Assembly (NCBI RefSeq): GCF_016185115.1
Contig: NZ_JACPOF010000017.1
Coordinates: forward strand, 186,001 to 250,000
DNA length: 64,000 nt
Direction of reading: 5' to 3'
Origin: Polaromonas sp.
Lineage (GTDB): Bacteria > Pseudomonadota > Gammaproteobacteria > Burkholderiales > Burkholderiaceae_C
Each line of letters starts with the position of its first letter. The first letter of the stretch is position 1. Both the position numbers and the translations under genes were made by a program. Under the pieces are notes generated by a model, which ran no database searches, was not told the origin of the DNA, and saw only the letters and a list, made by a program, of their open reading frames with translations. Shown in pieces: positions 24,783 to 33,963 of the stretch.

Positions 24783-25523
24783 TCAGCTGGCAATCGCTTC
24801 CCGCACAGCACTGAGCTGCCGCCGCGAAACAGCCAGCAGTTCATCAATGCCATTGAGCCGCACAGCCCATCCCTCCCCCTCCTCAGGATCGAAATGCTTT
24901 TCAAGCGCACGCACCGCACGGCGCGCAATAAGGGCGTTGCGGTGTATGCGCATGAACTGCTTTGCGTATTTTTCTTCAAGCTCGCTCAGCGAACCGTCAA
25001 GGATGTAGCTGCGCGTGGCCGTGCGCACGGTGATGTATTTGAGTTCGGCCTTCAGGTACAACACCTCGGCCAACGGTACACGCTCGGTGCGGCCCCTGTC
25101 CTGGATGAGCAGGGTTTCTTCAGGCTGGTCATGCTGTGGTTCACGTGAAGGCTGCCTTGCACGTTCCACCTTCAGCAGCGCCTGCTGCAGGCGCTCCAGC
25201 CGCACCGGCTTGGTCAGGTAATCGACGGCTTCAAGCTCGAAAGCCTGCACCGCGTGCTCGGCATGCGCGGTGACAAACACCACGGCGGGCGGACGGGGCA
25301 GCGCTGCAATATTGCGGGCCAGCATGAGTCCGTCCGCGCCCGGCATGTGAATGTCCAGCAGCACGACGTCAAATGTTTCGCGCTGCAGTGCGGTCATGGC
25401 CTGAACCGCATTGGCTGCTTCGGCATGCACGTCCGCGCCCGGCTGCGTGCAATCGCCCAGCAGGGTGCGCAAGCGGGCACGTGCCAGGCTCTCATCGTCA
25501 ACGACCAGCACCCTGAGCTTCAT
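24783..25523 (-). CDS. LytTR-family response regulator (AlgR-like)
   Basis: This 246-residue protein has an N-terminal receiver domain with phospho-acceptor Asp57 (VVLLDIHMP), switch Thr/Ser (FVTAHAEHAV) and Lys (YLTKPV). Its C-terminal LytTR DNA-binding domain starts around residue 145 (YLKAELKYITVRT, FMRIHRNALIARRAV). It overlaps its kinase gene by 4 bp. The order argH, kinase, LytTR regulator parallels argH-algZ-algR of Pseudomonas, so it is probably the AlgR orthologue group. In Pseudomonas hemC follows algR, but here a large palindrome and an FkbM gene follow. Confidence 0.92.
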   Translation of the reverse strand: MKLRVLVVDDESLARARLRTLLGDCTQPGADVHAEAANAVQAMTALQRETFDVVLLDIHMPGADGLMLARNIAALPRPPAVVFVTAHAEHAVQAFELEAVDYLTKPVRLERLQQALLKVERARQPSREPQHDQPEETLLIQDRGRTERVPLAEVLYLKAELKYITVRTATRSYILDGSLSELEEKYAKQFMRIHRNALIARRAVRALEKHFDPEEGEGWAVRLNGIDELLAVSRRQLSAVREAIAS

Positions 25524-26593
25524 GCCGGTATCTCCATGCGGACCTGGAAGACGCCATCCCTGAAGACGGTCTGGAAACGCGCCTGCACATCATGCAGCAG
25601 CAGCAGCCGGTCGCGCACATTGGCCAGCGCCAGGCCGTGGCCGCGCTCGCCCACACCCGAGGGCGAAGAGTTGGTGACCTTGATGACCACCGTACCGGCG
25701 CGGCGCACCGTCGATATCTTGACCTGCGCCCCGCTGGCGCTGGGCTCGACGCCGTGGCGTATGGCGTTCTCTACCAGCGGCTGCAGCAGCAGGGGCGGCA
25801 GCCGCGCTTCGCTGGCCAGGGGGTCCAGACTCCATTCGACACGCAGGCGCTCGCCAAACCGTATTTCCTCAATCGCCAGATAGCGCCGTGCCAACGTGAT
25901 CTCCTGGCCCAGGGTGACCGATTCGGCAGGGTCGGCCAGCGCGCTGCGAAACAGCTCGCTGAGGTCTTCAAGCACGGCCTCGGCCTTGAGCGGCTCGGCA
26001 CGTACCAGTGCAATGGCGCTGTTGAGGGTGTTGAACAGAAAGTGCGGGCGAATGCGTGACTGCAGTTCGGCCAGGCGGGCTGTTGTCTCTGCGGGCATGC
26101 GCGCCCGGGCACGCCAGAACAGGCCCGCCATCAATACCGCCGACATCAATGCGCCCGAGGCAGCGCTGGCCCACCACAATGCCGGCTGGAGCAGGCCCAT
26201 CCAGTACAGCAGGCCGCACCCGTAAAGCCCCGCCACGCCGCCAAGAGCGATGCCGGCCAGCCACTGACCTCGCGTGCGCAGGCGGTTGAGGTACTTTTTG
26301 AGGCCGCAGGCCACAATCAGCCACGCCAGCGTGGCCGGCAGGAAACCGCCTGTCAGTATGGCGAAGCGCAACACCCAGTCCGAAGGGCGTGCCGCGCCAA
26401 ACATCGCACCTACCGCCACCACAGCCTCGACAAACAGCACAGCACGCAGCACCACACCGACCTGGCAGGCGTCAAACATGCCGGGCCGCACAGGCGCCGC
26501 AGCGGCAGCGTCCTGCAAGCCGGACGTGAAGCTGCCCATGAGCGTGGACTCTGCAAAGTGACCGGAATGGCCTGAATCGGGCAGCAGCGGCAT
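25520..26593 (-). CDS. LytS/AlgZ-type sensor histidine kinase
   Basis: This 357-residue kinase has about four membrane segments between residues 45 and 162. They are followed by the His_kinase domain of the LytS group: RIRPHFLFNTLNSAIAL with His184, and an HATPase with LLLQPLVENAIRHGV and GHGLALANVRDRL. It partners the overlapping LytTR regulator gene. The gene is divergent from argH with a 171-bp spacer. The signal sensed is unknown, and the membrane part has no recognisable ligand domain. Confidence 0.9.
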   Translation of the reverse strand: MPLLPDSGHSGHFAESTLMGSFTSGLQDAAAAAPVRPGMFDACQVGVVLRAVLFVEAVVAVGAMFGAARPSDWVLRFAILTGGFLPATLAWLIVACGLKKYLNRLRTRGQWLAGIALGGVAGLYGCGLLYWMGLLQPALWWASAASGALMSAVLMAGLFWRARARMPAETTARLAELQSRIRPHFLFNTLNSAIALVRAEPLKAEAVLEDLSELFRSALADPAESVTLGQEITLARRYLAIEEIRFGERLRVEWSLDPLASEARLPPLLLQPLVENAIRHGVEPSASGAQVKISTVRRAGTVVIKVTNSSPSGVGERGHGLALANVRDRLLLLHDVQARFQTVFRDGVFQVRMEIPA

Positions 26594-26764
26594 GTGGACG
26601 GTGGGGGGGCGCGCAGCCCCAGATAAAATCAGGCCTCAAGTATTGCACTGGTCGCGGCCCCGTGGACAGGGTTTGCCCCCCGCTCACGGGTATTTCGCTG
26701 CTGATTCGTTCCTGATCTGCAATGAAATCGCTCCCGCCCTGCCCAGCGCCAAAGAAAGCCTCCC

Positions 26765-28156
<1,392 letters not shown>

Positions 28157-28162
28157 ACGAAG

Positions 28163-29596
28163 CTAGTTCTTGCGCCCTATCACCTCATGCCCGGCCTGCG
28201 CAGACAGCTTCAGGTAGGGCAGCAGGCTCAAGATGCCGATGATGCAAACGCCCACAAAGGCGATGCGGAAATCCGTCACACCCAGCGCCGCGCCGCCATG
28301 AAAGGCTTGCGCGCCAGCAAGCAGCAGCGCCGCCATGGTGATGCCCAGCGTCTGGCCCAGCGATTGTGAAATTGATGTGAGCGTTGCTGCATGCGCGCGC
28401 TCTGCATTGCTCACATCCACAAAAGCCAGCGTGTTGATGGCGGTGAACAGCATGGAGCGCACCCCACCGGCCAACACCAGCACCGCGACCGTGAACACAA
28501 AAGGTGTCTGCGGCGTGAGAAAGCCGATCACGGCAATCAGCAGCATGGCCATCATGCCGTCGACCAGCAGCACCTGTTTGAAACCAAAGCGTCTCAGCAT
28601 GGGGCTGGTGATGGACTTCATCACCAGGTTGCCCAGAAAGTAGGGCAGCATCATGGCGCCGGCAGCCGCAGCACTCAGGCCAAAACCCAATTGCAGGCCC
28701 AGCGGCAGCAGGTAGGGCGTCGCATGCAGGCAGGCCGCTGAATAAATGCCGGCCGATGCCGTTGCCAGCCTGAAGGTGTCGGCCTTCAGCGGCGCCAGGC
28801 TGATGACCGGGTGCGCGGTGCGTTTGAGGTGCCTGAAGGCGAGCGACAGAAGAATGGCGCCCACCGCAACCAGCCCCATGGCCAGCGGCCAGCGCCCTTT
28901 TTCAGACGCGGCAATCACCGTCATCTCAAGCCCGCCGAACAGCGCGGCCAGGCCTGTGGCTGTCATCGCGGCGCCCGGCCAGTCCATGGGCAGGCGATGC
29001 GCCTTGCCGTCTTTGGGAACAAATTTCATCGTCAGCCCCAGCGCGACCAGCCCCAGCGGGACATTGATCAAAAAGTTCCAGCGCCAGGATGCATAGGTGG
29101 TGATCAGCCCTCCAATGGGCGGCCCGAGCACGGGCGCCAGCAAGGCGGGCCAGACCAGCATGGAGGTGATGTTCAGCAGGTCAGACTTGGGCGCATCGCG
29201 TATGGCCAGCGTGCGGCCCACGGTGAACATCAGCCCGCCGGCTGCGCCCTGCACCACACGCGCGGCAATCAGTTGCCACAGCGCCATCGATGCGCCGCAG
29301 GCGGCAGACGACAGCATGAACAGCGCAATCGCCGCCAGGTAGACACGGCGTGCGCCGAACTTGCCGCACAGCCAGCCGGACAGCGGCATGGCGACGACCG
29401 ACGCCAGCAGATAGCCGGTGATCGTGGGGCTGAGCGCGAGCGGCTGTACGCCCATGCTGAGCGCGACCTGCGGCAAAGATGTGTTGAGAATGGAACCGTC
29501 GAGCAGCAGCAGGAAGAACACACCTGCCACGGTGAGGACAGCAGCGCGGGAACTGCTGGATTTCGGTGCAGTCGCTGCCGCTTCGGAAATGGTCAT
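28163..29596 (-). CDS. MFS transporter, DHA2 (14-helix drug/H+ antiporter) family
   Basis: This 477-residue polytopic protein begins with a short soluble tail and helix 1 carrying the DHA2 motif LLLDGSILNTSLPQVALSMG. It is followed by ITGYLLASVVAMPLSGWLCGKFGARRVYLAA (motif A) and AARVVQGAAGGLMF (motif C-like). About 13-14 hydrophobic segments can be counted. Such pumps export drugs or metabolites with the proton gradient. It faces the OmpR-type two-component genes across a 92-bp spacer that contains inverted repeats, so that system may control it. That is inference. Confidence 0.9.
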   Translation of the reverse strand: MTISEAAATAPKSSSSRAAVLTVAGVFFLLLLDGSILNTSLPQVALSMGVQPLALSPTITGYLLASVVAMPLSGWLCGKFGARRVYLAAIALFMLSSAACGASMALWQLIAARVVQGAAGGLMFTVGRTLAIRDAPKSDLLNITSMLVWPALLAPVLGPPIGGLITTYASWRWNFLINVPLGLVALGLTMKFVPKDGKAHRLPMDWPGAAMTATGLAALFGGLEMTVIAASEKGRWPLAMGLVAVGAILLSLAFRHLKRTAHPVISLAPLKADTFRLATASAGIYSAACLHATPYLLPLGLQLGFGLSAAAAGAMMLPYFLGNLVMKSITSPMLRRFGFKQVLLVDGMMAMLLIAVIGFLTPQTPFVFTVAVLVLAGGVRSMLFTAINTLAFVDVSNAERAHAATLTSISQSLGQTLGITMAALLLAGAQAFHGGAALGVTDFRIAFVGVCIIGILSLLPYLKLSAQAGHEVIGRKN

Positions 29597-29598
29597 TC

Positions 29599-29658
29599 CC
29601 CAATCTTAGAGAAACTTCGATCGCCCTGCAGGGCCATCAGGCCCACCTAAGATTTGGG
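29599..29658. promoter_or_regulatory. Divergent spacer with inverted repeats between MFS and response regulator genes
   Basis: CCAATCTTAG at 29600-29609 is mirrored by CTAAGATTTGGG at 29647-29658 with one mismatch. A 12-bp perfect dyad GCCCTGCAGGGC lies between them at 29623-29634. The geometry suggests protein binding or DNA folding at the two promoters. No known box (for example PmrA CTTAAT repeats) is clearly matched. Confidence 0.4.
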
Positions 29659-29688
29659 CGGCATACTCCGGGTATCAAAGGACTTTGA

Positions 29689-30348
29689 ATGCGTTTACTG
29701 CTGGTTGAAGACGACGCCATGATCGGGGAGACGGTTCTCAATGTGCTGCGCCGCGAGCACTATGCCGTCGACTGGGTGCGTGACGGCAGCATGGCCGACC
29801 AGGCCCTGCGTACGGCCGGGTACGACCTCGTGCTGCTGGACCTCGGCCTGCCCAAACGCGATGGGCTGGATGTGCTGCGCGCATTGCGCAGCCGCCGCAG
29901 CACCGTGCCGGTGCTGATCGCCACCGCGCGTGATGGCGTCAGCGACCGCATCGCCGGACTGGACGCCGGCGCCGATGACTATGTCGTCAAACCCTATGAC
30001 ACCGACGAACTGCTCGCCCGCATACGCGCCCTGCTGCGCCGCAGCGCAGGCCGCGCGGAGCCGGCGTTTGAACACAAGGGCGTCAGCCTGAACCCCGCCA
30101 CCCGCGAGGCATCCGTCAACGGCCAGCCGGTGTCGCTCTCGGCCCGCGAATGGGCCGTGCTGGAGCCGCTGATTGCACGGCCAGGCGCGGTGCTGTCTCG
30201 CACCCAGCTTGAAGAAAAACTCTTCAGCTGGAAAGACGATGTCAGCAGTAACGCGGTCGAGGTCTACATCCACGGCGTGCGCAAGAAGCTGGGCAATGAT
30301 TTCATCCAGACCGTGCGCGGACTGGGCTACCTGGTGCCCAGGGAATGA
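29689..30348 (+). CDS. OmpR/PhoB-family response regulator (QseB/TctD-like)
   Basis: This 219-residue regulator has a receiver domain with phospho-acceptor Asp51 (LVLLDLGLP), the switch Thr (IATARD) and Lys (VVKPYDTDEL). A winged-helix domain follows (LSAREWAVLEPLIARPGAVLSR to VRGLGYLVP). Length and sequence style match the QseB/PmrA/TctD subgroup. It overlaps the kinase gene by 4 bp (ATGA). Likely targets include its own operon and perhaps the divergent MFS gene. The signal is unknown. Confidence 0.94.
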   Translation: MRLLLVEDDAMIGETVLNVLRREHYAVDWVRDGSMADQALRTAGYDLVLLDLGLPKRDGLDVLRALRSRRSTVPVLIATARDGVSDRIAGLDAGADDYVVKPYDTDELLARIRALLRRSAGRAEPAFEHKGVSLNPATREASVNGQPVSLSAREWAVLEPLIARPGAVLSRTQLEEKLFSWKDDVSSNAVEVYIHGVRKKLGNDFIQTVRGLGYLVPRE

Positions 30349-31727
30349 GCGCGACACACTCTTTAAGAGCGCGCCTGCTCTGGTTCATTCTGGTAGCAAT
30401 CCTGCTAGGCGCCGTGCTGCAGGCCATCACCGCCTACCGCGGCGCACTGCAGCAGGCAGACGCCATGTTTGACGATCACCTGCAGCAGGTGGCGCGCTCC
30501 ATGCGCAGCGGCGCGCCGCTGGGAGGCGCATTTGAAGAAGGCACCGATGGCGACGGGTTTGATCTGTATGTGCAGATCTGGGGGCCGGACGGCACGCAGC
30601 TCTTTCGCTCGTCACGCTCTGCCCTGCCGCCGCGCGCGGTGCTGGGTTTCTCGGATGTAGAAGCCAATGGCAACCGCTACCGCGTTTACTCGCTGCAAAC
30701 GCCTTTGCAGACGGTACAGATTGCCCAGGACCTGAGCGCCCGGACCGCGCGCGCGCGTGCGCTGGCCATCAGGGCTGTGCTGCCGTTTGCGCTGCTCACG
30801 CCGCTGCTCATGCTGGCCGTGTGGTGGGTCATCAGCCGCTCACTCGCGCCCATAGAGCGCGCCCGCAAACAGGTTGCGCAGCGCGCGGCCGACGACTTCT
30901 CGCCACTGCCGAATACCGATTTGCCGGACGAGGTCAGGCCGCTGGTGGACGAACTCAACCTGCTCTTCGGCCGGGTACGCGGCGCCTTCGATGCGCAGAA
31001 AAATTTTGTTGCCGATGCCGCGCATGAGCTGCGCTCGCCGCTCACGGCGCTCAAGCTGCAGGCACAGGCCCTGCGCAAACCCGACGACGACCCCGCCGCG
31101 CGCGAAGCAGGCGTTGCACGGCTGAACCAGGGCATAGACCGCGCCATCCGGCTGGTAGAGCAACTGCTGGCGCTGGCGCGTGCGGAAGCTGCAGGCACGC
31201 CGGCCAGCGGCAGCGCACACGCCGCGCTGCAGGATGTGGTGAAGCTGGCTGTGGCCGATGTACTGCCGCATGCCCAGCACCGGCAGATAGACCTTGGTGT
31301 GGCGGGCGACCTGCCTGACGCGCCCGTGAAGGTCAGCGGTCAGCTTGAAGCGCTGCGCGTGCTGCTGCGCAACCTGCTGGACAACGCCGTCAAGTACACG
31401 CCCACGGGCGGGCGGGTCGATGTGTCGCTGCAACTTGACGGCGGCCAGCCCCTGCTGCGCGTGGAAGACAGCGGCCCCGGCATCGCCGAGGAAGAACGCG
31501 AGCGCGTGTTCGACCGCTTCTACAGGGGCGCCCAGACGGTGGCTGCTGCGAACCACGGCGAAGAAGCATCTGCCGAAGCCGCGCCCGCAACAGGCAGCGG
31601 CCTGGGCCTGGCCATAGTGCAGGCGATTGCCGCGCAGCACGGCGCAACGCTGCAGTTGGGCCGCTCCGAACGCCTGGGCGGGTTGCAGGTGGATGTGCGC
31701 TTCCCGCCCAGCGCATCCCCACGCTGA
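30345..31727 (+). CDS. Sensor histidine kinase (QseC/TctE-like)
   Basis: This 460-residue membrane kinase has TM1 at about residues 11-27, a periplasmic domain of about 115 residues of the 2CSK_N type, and TM2 at about 144-164. A HAMP-like linker follows, then the H box ADAAHELRSPLTALK with His228. The catalytic domain has NLLDNAVKYTP (N box), DSGPGIAEEER (G1), FDRFYRG (F box) and GSGLGLAIVQ (G2). A short Ala/Glu-rich insertion lies between the F and G2 boxes. It phosphorylates the regulator encoded immediately upstream. A family B repeat lies directly after its stop codon. Confidence 0.94.
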   Translation: MSATHSLRARLLWFILVAILLGAVLQAITAYRGALQQADAMFDDHLQQVARSMRSGAPLGGAFEEGTDGDGFDLYVQIWGPDGTQLFRSSRSALPPRAVLGFSDVEANGNRYRVYSLQTPLQTVQIAQDLSARTARARALAIRAVLPFALLTPLLMLAVWWVISRSLAPIERARKQVAQRAADDFSPLPNTDLPDEVRPLVDELNLLFGRVRGAFDAQKNFVADAAHELRSPLTALKLQAQALRKPDDDPAAREAGVARLNQGIDRAIRLVEQLLALARAEAAGTPASGSAHAALQDVVKLAVADVLPHAQHRQIDLGVAGDLPDAPVKVSGQLEALRVLLRNLLDNAVKYTPTGGRVDVSLQLDGGQPLLRVEDSGPGIAEEERERVFDRFYRGAQTVAAANHGEEASAEAAPATGSGLGLAIVQAIAAQHGATLQLGRSERLGGLQVDVRFPPSASPR

Positions 31728-31740
31728 TACGGAAATCATA

Positions 31741-31807
31741 TTTGCTACTGATTTAATAGCTTCTCACGTGCGTATTTATTGGCCTGCAGCCTTTTTTGCC
31801 CCTAAAA
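31741..31807 (+). repeat. CACGTRCGTATT-type dispersed repeat (family B, copy 2)
   Basis: TTTAATAGCTTCTCACGTGC, GTATTTATTGGCCTGCAGCC and TTTTTTGCCCCTAAAA follow one another as in copies at 19981, 47951 and 48214 (inverted). It lies 13 bp after the kinase stop and upstream of the xre promoter region. Confidence 0.78.
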
Positions 31808-31868
31808 GTAGCCCCAAATCGCTATTTTTGAGCCTGCTGAGACCCGTTTGACGGCCCCAGGCTCCAAA

Positions 31869-31888
31869 ATGTAAAGTAAACTTTACAT
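31869..31888. promoter_or_regulatory. Perfect 20-bp palindrome upstream of the xre gene, candidate autoregulatory operator
   Basis: ATGTAAAGTAAACTTTACAT has 9-bp arms and an AA centre with no mismatch. It ends 31 bp before the xre ATG. A possible -35 (TTGACG, about 31849) with a poor -10 overlapping the palindrome (TAAAGT) would put the operator across the promoter. Small Xre repressors usually bind such dyads to control themselves. Confidence 0.7.
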
Positions 31889-31919
31889 CATCCAAAAACT
31901 GCACTGGAGATCGCCCCGC

Positions 31920-32123
31920 ATGAACAACCGCATCCACGAACTCCGCCTGGCCCGTGGCCTGTCGCAAGCTGCGCTGGCAGCCGAGCTCCAGGTGTCACGC
32001 CAGACCATCAACGCCATAGAAGCCGGCCGCTCCGACCCCAGCCTGGCGCTCGCCTTTGCGATTGCGCGCCTGTTCGGCACACGCATAGACAAGGTCTTCC
32101 AGGACCACGCGCCCAGCCTGTGA
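31920..32123 (+). CDS. Small Xre-family helix-turn-helix regulator
   Basis: This 67-residue protein consists almost entirely of one HTH_3 domain: IHELRLARGLSQAALAAELQ and VSRQTINAIEAGRSDPSLAL, then an AFAIARLFGTRIDKVF tail. It belongs to the compact Xre group often paired with a membrane protein or toxin, but no such partner is next to it here. The gene after it, degP, lies 247 bp away beyond a repeat. GGAG lies about 8 bases before the ATG. The 20-bp palindrome upstream suggests self-repression. Its target genes are otherwise unknown. Confidence 0.88.
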   Translation: MNNRIHELRLARGLSQAALAAELQVSRQTINAIEAGRSDPSLALAFAIARLFGTRIDKVFQDHAPSL

Positions 32124-32199
32124 GGCTGCGCAACTAGCCACACGCTGCGGCTTCAAACGGAGATGAACGGCCCACAGCGAAGCGAGGTCTTCGCAAGCA

Positions 32200-32287
32200 G
32201 GGTCCGCGGAACCGGCTTCGCCGGGCCGCAGGAGCAGCGCCCCCTCGGGGGGCAGCGCAGTACGCGAAGCGACAAGCGTGGGGGCCT
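32200..32287 (+). repeat. GC-rich dispersed repeat (family A, copy 2) between xre and degP
   Basis: The stretch GGCTTCGCCGGGCCGC, then GCGCCCCCTCGGGGGGCAGC and GACAAGCGTGGGGGCCTTAA, follows the same order as the copy inside the CinA-like gene and the one at 57261-57336. It is less similar in the middle. The CCCCCTCGGGGGG core is a hairpin. It is non-coding here. Confidence 0.72.
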
Positions 32288-32370
32288 TAAGACTTGTCTA
32301 AGACTCCATCCTCATAGTTATGGGTACCGGCAACAAGCCGTGTGCCCATCAACCTATCAAGGATGAAACC

Positions 32371-33870
32371 ATGAAATCTGCAGCCCTTAAAAACACATCA
32401 CTGGTTGCCGCCCTTCTGACTGCCGGCGCCATTGGCGGTGCCGGTGTGAGTGCATTGAACGCCCTGCACTCGCCATCCGTCGCCGCACCAGCCCCCATCG
32501 TCTCCAGTGCAACCGGCATCACCGGCGGCGCAACCCTGCCAGACTTTCCGCAAATCACCGAGCGCTACGGCCCGGCCGTGGTCAACATCAGCGTGACCGG
32601 CACCACCAGGGTGTCTGATGACGATGCATTGGCCCAGGGTGAAGACGGCGCGGGCATGGACCCCTTCCTTGAATTCTTCAAGCGCTTCCAGCAAGGCCAG
32701 GGCATGTCGCCCGGCCAGCGTCGTGGCGCACCGCAGGAGATGCCAACGCGCGGCCAGGGCTCGGGTTTTATCGTCAGCCCTGACGGCATCATCCTGACCA
32801 ACGCCCACGTGGTGAAGGGCGCAAAAGAAGTCACCGTCAAGCTGACCGACCGCCGCGAATACCGTGCCAAGGTGCTGGGCTCTGACCCCAAGACCGATGT
32901 GGCCGTGCTGCGCATTGATGCGAAGAACCTGCCAGTGGTCTCCATAGGCAAAACCTCCGACCTGCGCGTCGGCGAATGGGTGCTGGCGATCGGCTCGCCC
33001 TTCGGTTTCGAGAACACCGTCACCGCAGGCGTGGTCAGCGCCAAGGGCCGCTCACTGCCCGACGACAGCGCTGTACCCTTCATACAGACCGACGTGGCTG
33101 TGAACCCCGGCAACTCGGGCGGCCCGCTGTTCAACTCGCGTGGCGAGGTGGTCGGCATCAACTCGCAGATCTACAGCCGCAGCGGCGGTTACCAGGGTGT
33201 GTCGTTTGCCATCCCCATGGACATCGCCACCAAGATCAAGGACCAGATCGTCGCCACCGGCAAGGCCGAGCACGCGCGCCTGGGCGTGGCCGTGCAGGAA
33301 GTCAACCAGACCTTTGCCAACTCCTTCAAGCTCGACAAGCCCGAAGGCGCGCTGGTCTCGAATGTTGAAAAAGGCGGCCCCGCCGACAAGGCAGGCCTGC
33401 AGCCCGGCGACGTGATCCGCAAGGTCAACGGACAGGCCGTGATTTCTTCCGGCGATTTGCCTGCAGTCATCAGCATGGCCGCGCCCGGCGACACGGTGAA
33501 GCTGGAGATCTGGCGTCAGGGTTCGTCGAAAGAACTCTCGGCACGCCTGGCCAATGCCAACGACAAGAGCAAGGAAGTGGTCGGCAAGAACGAGGCACCC
33601 AGCCAGGGCAAGCTTGGCCTGGCGCTGCGCCCTCTGCAGCCCGATGAACGCCAGGAAGCAGGCGTGGACAGCGGCCTGGTCGTGCAGCAGGCCACCGGCC
33701 CTGCCGCGCTGGCAGGCGTGCAGTCAGGCGACGTGCTGATCTCCATCAACGGCACGGCCGTAAAGAACGTGGACCAGGTTCGCGCTGCAGTGGCCAAGTC
33801 AGACAAATCAGTCGCCCTGCTGATCCAGCGCGGCAGTGACCGGATTTTTGTGCCGGTGAACCTGGGTTGA
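32371..33870 (+). CDS. Do-family periplasmic serine protease/chaperone (DegP/MucD-like)
   Basis: This 499-residue protein, ATG 32371 after AAGGA, has an N-terminal hydrophobic export segment (TSLVAALLTAGAIGGAGVSAL). The trypsin-like domain has a complete triad: His146 (LTNAHVV), Asp176 (DPKTDVAVL) and Ser249 (NPGNSGGPL). Two PDZ domains follow (about residues 300-390 and 405-495). It degrades misfolded envelope proteins. A long unstructured QQGQGMSPGQRR loop corresponds to the LA loop. It ends in a strong terminator and contrasts with the degenerate trypsin-like protein at 53036. Confidence 0.94.
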   Translation: MKSAALKNTSLVAALLTAGAIGGAGVSALNALHSPSVAAPAPIVSSATGITGGATLPDFPQITERYGPAVVNISVTGTTRVSDDDALAQGEDGAGMDPFLEFFKRFQQGQGMSPGQRRGAPQEMPTRGQGSGFIVSPDGIILTNAHVVKGAKEVTVKLTDRREYRAKVLGSDPKTDVAVLRIDAKNLPVVSIGKTSDLRVGEWVLAIGSPFGFENTVTAGVVSAKGRSLPDDSAVPFIQTDVAVNPGNSGGPLFNSRGEVVGINSQIYSRSGGYQGVSFAIPMDIATKIKDQIVATGKAEHARLGVAVQEVNQTFANSFKLDKPEGALVSNVEKGGPADKAGLQPGDVIRKVNGQAVISSGDLPAVISMAAPGDTVKLEIWRQGSSKELSARLANANDKSKEVVGKNEAPSQGKLGLALRPLQPDERQEAGVDSGLVVQQATGPAALAGVQSGDVLISINGTAVKNVDQVRAAVAKSDKSVALLIQRGSDRIFVPVNLG

Positions 33871-33890
33871 AATTTTTCATCTCCATCTTG

Positions 33891-33917
33891 AAAAGCGGGC
33901 CCTGTGCCCGCTTTTTT
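33891..33917 (+). terminator. Rho-independent terminator after degP
   Basis: The hairpin AAGCGGGC / GCCCGCTT with loop CCTGT is followed by six T residues and lies 20-47 bp after the degP stop. It separates degP from the alpha-2-macroglobulin gene. Confidence 0.9.
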
Positions 33918-33963
33918 GTTACATACAAATCAGCTACGCTTGACCCTCCAATGAGGAGGATTC

